NCBI GenBank assembly: GCA_029260115.1
Contig: JAJDDW010000046.1
Coordinates: 1 to 44,807 of the forward strand
From: Phycisphaerae bacterium
Lineage (GTDB): Bacteria; Planctomycetota; Phycisphaerae; UBA1845
Reading direction: 5' to 3'
Length of the DNA stretch: 44,807 bases
The notes beneath the pieces were generated by a model. The model saw only the letters and a list, made by a program, of their open reading frames with translations. It was not told the origin of the DNA and made no database searches. Shown one piece after another: positions 32,292-39,331 of the stretch (positions are counted from its first letter, which is position 1; every line of letters begins with the position of its first letter). Both the position numbers and the translations under genes were made by a program.

Positions 32292-32318
32292 CTCCGCGCG
32301 GGCTGAAGCCCACGGCTC
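32292..32318. repeat. Single copy of the dispersed palindromic repeat
   Basis: 27 nt with core GCGGGCTGAAGCCCAC, between the convergent ends of the MetS-like gene and the rhodanese gene. Confidence 0.75.
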
Positions 32319-32341
32319 GGCGGGCAAATACGGATGCTTAT

Positions 32342-32914
32342 CTATGTGCCGGATTTATGCCTTAACGCATCATAGCCACGGTCGCCGCCGAGGCCTTTTT
32401 CTGTCGGATAATTTTGCGACTGCCAGCCGGGATGAACGACTTCGCCATTGAGGTTATGACTGCCGCTGAATCCGCCAAGCATGTTGCTGATGTGTAGATA
32501 CCCAACGGCGTGCATCATATTGGCTGCTATTATAGATCGTTTCCCTGAACGGCAGCCGATAATGACATTTGCATATTTGGGTACATTCACGAGGACAATA
32601 TCAAGAAACTTTGTGTTTTTTATTTTCTTTCCGGTGGCTGCATCTTTGATGAACACGGGGATGTTAAGTGTGCCAGCGGGATGGCCAGCCTCAAACTCTT
32701 CCACGGTGCGAACGTCAAGAAAAATATGTTCACGATCGCTGTCCAGTAAATCCTTGGCCTGCATCACGGTGATATTTTGCACTGGTTGTGGCTGCCCGTT
32801 ATCGCTGGATTGCATGTTTACAGCATGATTGCCGCTCGCACAACCAGCTATAGTTGTCGCCGCGCAGAATAACGTCGCCGCCATCAAGCCCTGAAATATT
32901 TGCTTCCTTACCAT
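32342..32914 (-). CDS. Rhodanese-domain lipoprotein
   Basis: 190 residues. The signal peptide ends in the lipobox T-I-A-G-C (Cys25). The rhodanese domain runs from about residue 48 to 150, with I-F-L-D-V-R-T-V-E-E-F-E-A-G-H-P-A-G-T-L and the active loop G-C-R-S-G-K-R-S (Cys121). A single rhodanese domain with a six-residue loop usually handles sulfur or, in some families, selenium. An extra segment before the catalytic loop (K-D-A-A-T-G-K-K-I-K) lengthens the domain. It acts outside the inner membrane. Divergent from the DUF971 gene. Confidence 0.88.
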   Translation of the reverse strand: MVRKQIFQGLMAATLFCAATTIAGCASGNHAVNMQSSDNGQPQPVQNITVMQAKDLLDSDREHIFLDVRTVEEFEAGHPAGTLNIPVFIKDAATGKKIKNTKFLDIVLVNVPKYANVIIGCRSGKRSIIAANMMHAVGYLHISNMLGGFSGSHNLNGEVVHPGWQSQNYPTEKGLGGDRGYDALRHKSGT

Positions 32915-32955
32915 CGCGGAGTATCCTTATTGTTTAGTACAATGGAACCAATTTT

Positions 32956-33255
32956 ATGCACGCTGCGCCGACAGACATTAAACTTAAGCGATCCGAGGCT
33001 ATTCTGGAAGTCTGTTGGTCGCCAGAGGGTGTACGGCTATATCGCATTCACGCGATTCGGTGCGCCTGCGGTTGTGCGGGCTGCGTAGACGAAATGACCG
33101 GTGCGAAAATTCTCGACCCCGCAGCAGTCCCAGAAGACATAGGCATCTCCCAAATGAAGCTAATTGGCCATTATGCGGTGCAATTTACATTTACCGATGG
33201 CCACGATACGGGTATTTACTCTTGGGACAGACTTTTAGTTATACCTACAATATGA
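32956..33255 (+). CDS. DUF971 domain protein
   Basis: 99 residues with the DUF971 (gamma-butyrobetaine hydroxylase N-terminal-like) pattern: I-K-L-K-R-S-E-A-I-L-E-V-C-W, the cysteines C-A-C-G-C-A-G-C-V-D near residue 37, V-P-E-D-I-G-I-S, then G-H-Y-A-V-Q-F-T-F-T-D-G-H-D-T-G-I-Y-S-W. This domain binds zinc in the eukaryotic enzyme, and stand-alone bacterial forms are often linked to iron-sulfur proteins. Its function here is unknown. A weak GGA lies 9 nt before the ATG. The selenoprotein gene begins 174 nt downstream. Confidence 0.85.
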   Translation: MHAAPTDIKLKRSEAILEVCWSPEGVRLYRIHAIRCACGCAGCVDEMTGAKILDPAAVPEDIGISQMKLIGHYAVQFTFTDGHDTGIYSWDRLLVIPTI

Positions 33256-33428
33256 GTCACCCAAGTGTGCCATCTGGCAAATTCAGCTAAAAAACATCGA
33301 ACGAATTCTTCTTGTGAACCTCTCGTCGTTATGCCATAATAGTGCAACGGCTGGCCGAGCATATCCAGTTAAGACGTTGTCGATCCATTTGGGGTACCAG
33401 CGTCGCACTATTTAAGGAGAAAGTTATC

Positions 33429-34454
33429 GTGAGACGATTAGCCCAAGCCATTTGCATGACAGTACCTATCCTATCCATGTCGTGCGTAAGTCATTCTCAA
33501 AGTGCGGTTGTTACGGCGACTCCGCAAAAGCCCGGCGCTGCGCGTGCAGAGATTCCTGCGAAGTCGATACCGGCCAATAACAAAGCTCCGCGTGTAGGCG
33601 ACATGGCGCCTATGTTCACTTTGAAAACATTCGACGACAAAACAAAACAAGAATCACTAGCCAAGCTGGTAGCGAGTAAACCTACGGTGTTATTTTTCGG
33701 AAGTTATACGTGACCACCTTTCCTTCGCCAGGTTGGCGAAATGGAACGCATGTATAAAGCCAATAAAGATAGGGTGAATTTTCGACTGGTATATATCAGC
33801 GAAGCGCACGCCATGGACGATAAATTCCCCGTACCTTACGCTTCTGAGTTGGGTATACGCGAGCACAAAAATTTCGGCGAACGCTGCACAGTTGCCAGCC
33901 GGTTACGCAAAGACAAAAAGCTCACCATTCCGTGCCTCGTAGATGACATGGACAATAGCGTTGAAAAGCAATACCGCGCCTGGCCAGATAAGGTGTTCTT
34001 GGTACGTTCGGATGGCCGTTTAGCCGTGGCTGCCAAACGTGGCCCTTGGGGATTCAAACCTGCCATCAAAAAAGTCAACGACTGGCTCGTCGAATATAAG
34101 AAAACAGGACGCGAACCTGATCTTGTCATGCCCAGCGAGGACGATGTGGACTTGGGTGAGTTGCAAGGTGAATTTTCTATGGCATATAGTGCCAAAGATT
34201 ACACCAAAGCGATCGACATTGGTCTTCGCATCCTAAAAGCAGACAAAGATAATTCCGGTATGCAGTACAACATCGCATGCGTGTACAGCCTGATTGGCGA
34301 TTCAGATAACGCCATCGATTGGCTAGACACGGCTATCAAGGCCGGTTTTCGAGACGCCGATCACATTGCAAAGGACGAAGACTTCGTCCACATACGCGAA
34401 GATGCTCGGTTTAAGGCGTTGTTGTCTGATTTGCGTGCAGATAGTAAGCGCTAA
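33429..34454 (+). CDS. Deiodinase-like selenoprotein with in-frame UGA (Sec95) and TPR-like tail
   Basis: GTG 33429 has AAGGAG 9 nt upstream. The 341-codon frame is interrupted only by TGA at 33711-33713 (residue 95), inside F-F-G-S-Y-T-U-P-P-F. A bacterial SECIS hairpin follows at once, so the codon is read as selenocysteine. Iodothyronine deiodinases share the motif G-S-x-T-U-P-P/S-F and, at the same spacing, Tyr122, Glu125 and His127 (Sec +27, +30, +32; DIO3 Tyr197, Glu200, His202), plus His146 in E-H-K-N-F-G-E-R for DIO3 His219. M-D-N-S and R-G-P-W-G-F-K are also shared. The N-terminus has a signal peptide, possibly lipoprotein (S-M-S-C). Residues about 240-340 form a TPR-like module. Substrate unknown; extracytoplasmic redox or dehalogenation is inferred. 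Confidence 0.9.
33721..33745 (+). promoter_or_regulatory. Bacterial SECIS element
   Basis: TTCGCC (33724-33729) and GGCGAA (33735-33740) form a perfect 6 bp stem with loop AGGTT. TCC and GGA extend it below a 2 nt bulge. The loop G-G-U lies 17-18 nt after the UGA, within the 16-37 nt window known for bacterial SECIS, and resembles the AGGUCU loop of E. coli fdhF recognised by SelB. It is fully inside the coding frame. Confidence 0.88.
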
Positions 34455-34504
34455 GAGCGGGCTATATTTGGAGAATATCGCCCTACAACATCATCCATGT
34501 GGCC

Positions 34505-34540
34505 GCACCAACCCCGATGGGATTAGGCGGGTTGGTGTGC
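34505..34540. other. Hairpin downstream of the selenoprotein gene
   Basis: GCACCAACCC pairs with GGGTTGGTGTGC (one bulge) around 14 nt, 50 nt past the stop codon. No T-tract follows, so it may be a transcript end, a processing signal or an operator. Confidence 0.45.
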
Positions 34541-34732
34541 GCCTAGGTCACAACTGTCTAGCGTCTGACAGTCCATAAGCACAACATGACAGGCAAAATG
34601 CAAGATTTTGTATGGTGTGCTATATTTTCGAACAGCTTCCCATATAATCCCGCATAATTCAGAACATGGCTCAACTGTGCGGTAATGACGATTCGTTTCC
34701 TGACAGCCGCCTTTAGACAAAGAATGATACCT

Positions 34733-37168
34733 ATGAATCTACAACGAAGCTCTAAAAAATTCGCCTCGATTTTAACTGTCATCTTAGTCGGCTCGCTGCC
34801 AGCTTTTGCCATCGCTGCGACTGTGAACAACACCGATTGGCCGGGATTTAGGGGAGTGATGGGCGACGGGATCGCGCAAGCGACTTCAGTCTTTTCACCA
34901 TCTGGCAACGTCGGTCTCAAAATCGGATGGAAAGTTTCGATCGGCAGCGGCTACTCTGGCGTTGCCATCGCCGAGGGTGTCGCAGTGACCATGTTCTCCG
35001 ATGGCAAGTCGGATGTCATGGCTGCGTTTGACATCAAGACCGGCGCCGAGCGATGGCGATTCGCTTTTGAAGATACTTATGTGGGCCACGATGGCGCGCA
35101 TACCGGACCGATTTCCACACCAGTCATCGGTAACGGTCACGCATATGGCCTAGGCGCGCTTGGGCGACTTTTCGCGATTAATCTCAAGAGCGGTTCGTTG
35201 GTTTGGTCCGTCGATTTGGTAAAAGATCACGAAGCGACAATGCCATTCTACGGCTTTTCGACGTCGCCCATGTTGCGCGATGACGTGTTGATCGTAAGTG
35301 GCGGCGTGAAAGCAGCTGCTGTTGCGGGCTTCGAGGCTAAGACGGGTAAACTGCTGTGGAATGCGGGTGAGGATACTATCGATTACCAGTCGCCGATTGA
35401 ATACAAACGTAATGGCCAAGCGTATTTCGTAGCTGCGGGCAAGAAGAAAATATCGGCCGTGTCTGGCAAAAATGGAGAACTCGTCTGGGACTTCGAGCAT
35501 GATGGTAAAAGCGCGCAAGGCGCTGCTAGTATTAGCCCGGTCCCAGTTGGTCAAGGTCGTTTATTTATTGCCAATAAAGACCAGACCTCTGCCGTATTTT
35601 CTTTAAACGATTCGGATAAAACATTTGAGGCTAAGGTCGCTTGGGAAACAAAAGCCATACGCAAGAGCTACAACGTGCCTGTATATTACGACGGCTATCT
35701 CTATGCTTTTAGTAGCCGATTCTTAACTTGCGTTGATGCCAACACCGGCGAAGCGGCATGGCGAACACGCGAAACTGGGGATGGCTTTTTAATCCTAGTG
35801 GATGGCCATCTAGTCATCGGTACAAAAAAAACCGGACAAGTGCACATCGTAAGAGCGTCACCTAGTGGATTTGAATCGCGTGCCCAGCTACCCGTTTTTG
35901 ACGATTTGATCTGGACCAACCCCAGCTACGCTGACGGCAGCATCTTTGTACGTAGCTTAGGCGAATTAGCCCGGGTGGATATACTCAAAGTAAGTGCGCC
36001 AGCCGCCCCACAACTGGTTGATGCTAGTAAAGGCGTTGGCAAGTTTTCTTCATTCTTAAAAGAGGTCGCGTCAGCTACGAATAAAAAAGCTATAGTCGAT
36101 GAATTCATGTCGTCGATCAGCGAATTTCCTTTAATCGAAGGCGACAAGACGGTTCATTTTATCTATCGAGGTCAGGGATCAGACATCGCGATTGGCAGTG
36201 ACATATTCGGGGCACGCCAAGAAGGCTCCATGACCCGCGTAGCTGGAACAGACTTATTTTATCGATCCGTTACGCTGGAAGCGGATGCCCGCGTAAATTA
36301 TATGTTCATTCGTGATTACGAGGACCATATTGTAGACCCCAACAACCCTCGAAAAACAACGTCCCAAGTCTATGGCAAAGAGATGGCCATGAATTTTGGT
36401 GGCCCGGAAACGGATATGTCTTGGCTGAGTATGCCCAAATGGCAGGCACCGACATTCTTGTCCACCCCAGACAAAGCCAAGCTAGGCAAACTTGATAGTC
36501 GAGAAATGGACAGCAAGGTGCTAGAGGGCAAACTCGCGATCGACGTATATCTGCCAGCCGGTTACGACGGCGGGAGTAGGCGATATCCGGTGGTCTATGT
36601 GCAAGGTGGAGAGAAGGCAATTACACGTGGTGACATGCCTCAGGCACTAAACAACCTGATTGGCACATGCGTTAAGCCTATTAACGCTGTATTCATCAAG
36701 CTCGAAGGCCGTCATAAAGTGGAAAAAATATCCGAAATGTTGGCTAGTGAAATAATACCATATATCGACGAAAACTTTCGGACCGTGGCATCGAGAGACG
36801 CCCGTGCGAGCGTGGGGACGGGATTCGACGGATACAATGCGATATTCTGCGGATTTGCCAATAATGAGTTGATCGGAAAAGTTGGCGCGGAATCAGCCTT
36901 CATGTTTACCAGTATGAAAACACCATTGATGCTACTAATCAAAACGGCTAATCAGCAACCGATGGACATCTTCTTAGAGTGGGGCAAGTACGACCTCCGC
37001 AACCCCGATGAAGCTTGGAATCTTGTCGAAACCAATCGCGACTTCGTTAAAACCCTACGCGAAAAGGGGTATAAGCCAAGCGGCGGAGAGATCCCCGACG
37101 GGACCGGGTGGTCCAGTTGGCGAAATCGATCTGAAGCGATGTTTGGAGCGATTTTTCCTAATCAATAG
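34733..37168 (+). CDS. Secreted PQQ-type beta-propeller fused to an inactive esterase domain
   Basis: ATG 34733 starts a standard signal peptide (N-L-Q-R-S-S-K-K-F-A-S-I-L-T-V-I-L-V); the frame opens at 34685, and ATG 34724 is also possible, none with a strong Shine-Dalgarno sequence. The 811 residues hold PQQ-like propeller blades (D-I-K-T-G-A-E-R-W, F-E-A-K-T-G-K-L-L-W, D-A-N-T-G-E-A-A-W) to about 430, a beta-sandwich resembling an enzyme N-terminal domain to about 570, and a putative esterase (esterase D/Fes-like) domain. In that domain the nucleophile elbow reads G-T-G-F-D-G, Phe698 replacing Ser, and the final His motif reads D-G-T-G-W. Binding or scaffold role is likely. It is 278 nt past the selenoprotein stop. 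Confidence 0.8.
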   Translation: MNLQRSSKKFASILTVILVGSLPAFAIAATVNNTDWPGFRGVMGDGIAQATSVFSPSGNVGLKIGWKVSIGSGYSGVAIAEGVAVTMFSDGKSDVMAAFDIKTGAERWRFAFEDTYVGHDGAHTGPISTPVIGNGHAYGLGALGRLFAINLKSGSLVWSVDLVKDHEATMPFYGFSTSPMLRDDVLIVSGGVKAAAVAGFEAKTGKLLWNAGEDTIDYQSPIEYKRNGQAYFVAAGKKKISAVSGKNGELVWDFEHDGKSAQGAASISPVPVGQGRLFIANKDQTSAVFSLNDSDKTFEAKVAWETKAIRKSYNVPVYYDGYLYAFSSRFLTCVDANTGEAAWRTRETGDGFLILVDGHLVIGTKKTGQVHIVRASPSGFESRAQLPVFDDLIWTNPSYADGSIFVRSLGELARVDILKVSAPAAPQLVDASKGVGKFSSFLKEVASATNKKAIVDEFMSSISEFPLIEGDKTVHFIYRGQGSDIAIGSDIFGARQEGSMTRVAGTDLFYRSVTLEADARVNYMFIRDYEDHIVDPNNPRKTTSQVYGKEMAMNFGGPETDMSWLSMPKWQAPTFLSTPDKAKLGKLDSREMDSKVLEGKLAIDVYLPAGYDGGSRRYPVVYVQGGEKAITRGDMPQALNNLIGTCVKPINAVFIKLEGRHKVEKISEMLASEIIPYIDENFRTVASRDARASVGTGFDGYNAIFCGFANNELIGKVGAESAFMFTSMKTPLMLLIKTANQQPMDIFLEWGKYDLRNPDEAWNLVETNRDFVKTLREKGYKPSGGEIPDGTGWSSWRNRSEAMFGAIFPNQ

Positions 37169-37391
37169 CGATTGGCCAAATATCGGTAACTTGTTTTCTA
37201 TTCACTATTTATGTGGTTGGCGGGCGCAATCGTAGTTTGCGACGACTATTCCTGGCTACTCGCGGTCTTTGCCAAAATTTTACATTTTTGCAATGAATTA
37301 CAAGGTCAATTCGGATATACTTGTGTATCCGGGCTGCGGCGCGGGCGTCGCTCACTTGATTGCAATTCTAATATGGTATGGAGGAAGAGGC

Positions 37392-38000
37392 ATGAGGAAG
37401 CTACACGTTCTACTAATGGTGGCTGCAATTACGTTTTGGTCTGGCGCGCGGGCGGAGGCTACGTTTCATTTTTGGGGCATTACAGAAATGTATTCCAATG
37501 CCGATGGTACCGTTCAATTTATTGAGTTGTTTTCCGCTTCATCAAGCCAACAATTCACCAACGGGCAAGTGATTAGAGCGATACAAGGCGCGAGCACAAA
37601 CGATTTTACTTTTCCAAGCGATACCCCCTCGCCAACAAATGGTAAAAATCTACTTATCGCCACGGCGGCATTCGCGGCGCTTCCAGGTGCTGTGGCGCCA
37701 GACTTTACCCTGGCGGATGGATTTCTTTTTGCACCAGATGGCACAGTGCAATTCCTGGGGACTACCCAAGGCCTCATTACTTACGCCACGTTGCCGACGG
37801 ATGGTATTTTGTCATTAGCCGCTGACGGAGTAACGACGGCTATCAATTCTCCTACAAATTTTGCAGGCGACGCTGGTTCAGTTAACCCATCCGGTCCTGT
37901 ACCGACGGTTTCTGAGTGGGGTATGGTGGTCATGGTTGGCTTATTACTATCGGTTGGTACACTGTTAATCAGGCGGCGAAGTGCAGTCTCGATAGGCTAA
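37392..38000 (+). CDS. Secreted IPTL-CTERM-like protein
   Basis: ATG 37392 has GGAGG 7 nt upstream and a signal peptide ending A-R-A; the longer frame to 37269 lacks both. The 202-residue protein has an extracellular beta-rich domain beginning A-T-F-H-F-W-G-I-T-E, with V-Q-F-I-E-L-F. It ends in P-V-P-T-V-S-E-W-G-M, a hydrophobic helix and R-R-R-S, the IPTL-CTERM sorting layout. A dedicated sorting enzyme would remove the tail; no such enzyme is in the window. Its fold and role are unknown. Confidence 0.85.
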   Translation: MRKLHVLLMVAAITFWSGARAEATFHFWGITEMYSNADGTVQFIELFSASSSQQFTNGQVIRAIQGASTNDFTFPSDTPSPTNGKNLLIATAAFAALPGAVAPDFTLADGFLFAPDGTVQFLGTTQGLITYATLPTDGILSLAADGVTTAINSPTNFAGDAGSVNPSGPVPTVSEWGMVVMVGLLLSVGTLLIRRRSAVSIG

Positions 38001-38110
38001 TCCCTATGCGGTCATGTGTCGTCTGAAGAATGAGTGTCAGAAAGATAATGCTTGACTATAATCCTGGGATGACGTTATCCCTTTAGGGTCAATGGAAAGG
38101 ATAAGTTCGG

Positions 38111-38182
38111 ATGGAACTTAGTTTTGTGTTATTGGTCGCCGCGGTTGCCGTTTTCCTTATGCTCAAGCGCGGCGGTGGCTGA
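38111..38182 (+). CDS. Candidate 23-residue membrane microprotein
   Basis: ATG 38111 with AAGGA 9 nt upstream opens 23 codons ending in TGA. The peptide is a single hydrophobic helix (M-E-L-S-F-V-L-L-V-A-A-V-A-V-F-L-M-L) ending K-R-G-G-G. It lies 110 bp downstream of the IPTL-CTERM gene. The Shine-Dalgarno site, acidic N-terminus and basic C-terminus favour a real gene; the short length keeps it uncertain. Confidence 0.5.
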   Translation: MELSFVLLVAAVAVFLMLKRGGG

Positions 38183-38230
38183 GGGCCTAAAGGCAGCGGC
38201 TAGGCGGTGCCAGGCCAATTTTCGTGTGAG

Positions 38231-39292
38231 TCAACGGTCTCGTGTGTATAGGTGTGCGCAGTTTTCGAGACGATTCCGTCCGCCTTCGTAGACGGCGAAC
38301 TTTGCCCCAGACCAAATCGAAGCAGCGCCGAATTGGCCATCTTTCGATAAGGCGTACATCTTCACATCGAAGTTAGGTTTCCCATCTTTTCGACGAAGTC
38401 GTTTTATTTTCGTCGTATTCGCAATCCGTTTGATAGCGTGCAAGCAGGCCTGTTCTGGTGACATGCCGTGACGCATGGCTTCTACCACAGCATGCGAGCC
38501 GCAGATTTTTATCACCGCTTCGCCGCGTCCAGTTGCCCCAGCTGCGCCAACTTCGTTATCCACGAAAAGCCCCGCCCCGATAATGGGAGAGTCGCCGATG
38601 CGTCCAGGGATTTTATAGCTTAATCCGCTAGTCGTAGTGACGCCGCTCATTTGGCCATTGGGCGCTAAGACGAAGCAGGTAATCGTGCCATAGGTGAAAG
38701 GCAGTTTGCTAGTCACGTCAGAACGCGCGTCCTCAAAGCCGGACTTTTCTACCGGCACCCAGTCGTCGGTGTCGGAGTGGCCTTCTTTCCATTGTAGCCA
38801 AGCCGCGCGTGCTTTGTCGGTTAAGAGATTGGTTTCTTCTAGCCCGTGAGCGCGGGCGAAGCGAAGCGCGCCTTCCCCGACTATCATTACATGGTCCGTG
38901 CGCTGCATCACCAATCGTGCGACGCGCGACGGTGTTTTGATATTTCGTATCGCGGCTACCGCGCCAGCCTCGCACGTTGGTCCATGCATGACGCAGGAAT
39001 CCAACTCAACGATTCCGTCTTCGTTAGGCAAGCCGCCGTATCCGACACTCATATCGTTGGGGTCTTCTTCGACGATGTTGACGCCAGCAATGACCGCGTC
39101 GAGCGTATCCGCGCCTTGACTAACCAATTCAACGGCTTTCGCTGTCGCGCGTAGCCCGTTGGCGCTGGAGATGGCGATGGGACCATTAATAACAGGGGTG
39201 TCATCTATGCCAAACGTTGCCGAGGTTAACGTGCCCAAGGCCGCGGATGCTGCAGCGGAGGACAAGAAATCGCGTCGATTAAGTGTGCTCAC
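38231..39292 (-). CDS. N4-(beta-N-acetylglucosaminyl)-L-asparaginase (Ntn hydrolase), Tat signal
   Basis: GTG 39292 has GGGAG 8 nt upstream. The 353 residues begin with a Tat signal (N-R-R-D-F-L). The family body includes D-D-M-S-V-G-Y-G-G-L-P-N-E-D-G, and the autoproteolytic start of the beta subunit at the Thr in Y-G-T-I-T-C-F-V-L (human H-D-T-I-G), with G-R-I-G-D-S-P-I-I-G-A-G and G-A-A-G-A-T-G-R-G-E substrate-pocket motifs. It cleaves the N-glycosidic link of Asn-GlcNAc. The enzyme is exported folded, consistent with a glycoprotein-degrading lifestyle. Cys five residues on and a missing His-Asp before Thr are variations from the human enzyme. Confidence 0.88.
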   Translation of the reverse strand: MSTLNRRDFLSSAAASAALGTLTSATFGIDDTPVINGPIAISSANGLRATAKAVELVSQGADTLDAVIAGVNIVEEDPNDMSVGYGGLPNEDGIVELDSCVMHGPTCEAGAVAAIRNIKTPSRVARLVMQRTDHVMIVGEGALRFARAHGLEETNLLTDKARAAWLQWKEGHSDTDDWVPVEKSGFEDARSDVTSKLPFTYGTITCFVLAPNGQMSGVTTTSGLSYKIPGRIGDSPIIGAGLFVDNEVGAAGATGRGEAVIKICGSHAVVEAMRHGMSPEQACLHAIKRIANTTKIKRLRRKDGKPNFDVKMYALSKDGQFGAASIWSGAKFAVYEGGRNRLENCAHLYTRDR

Positions 39293-39331
39293 TTTTAAAA
39301 CTCCCTACAAGTGTCCAGTGTCAATATGCGG

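Noticed and set aside
33342-34454. Two separate genes, or a pseudogene broken by a stop
   Set aside because: Same frame on both sides, only one TGA, deiodinase motif continuous through it, and a SECIS hairpin directly after. The second half has no ribosome site at its ATG (33741), which lies at the foot of the hairpin.
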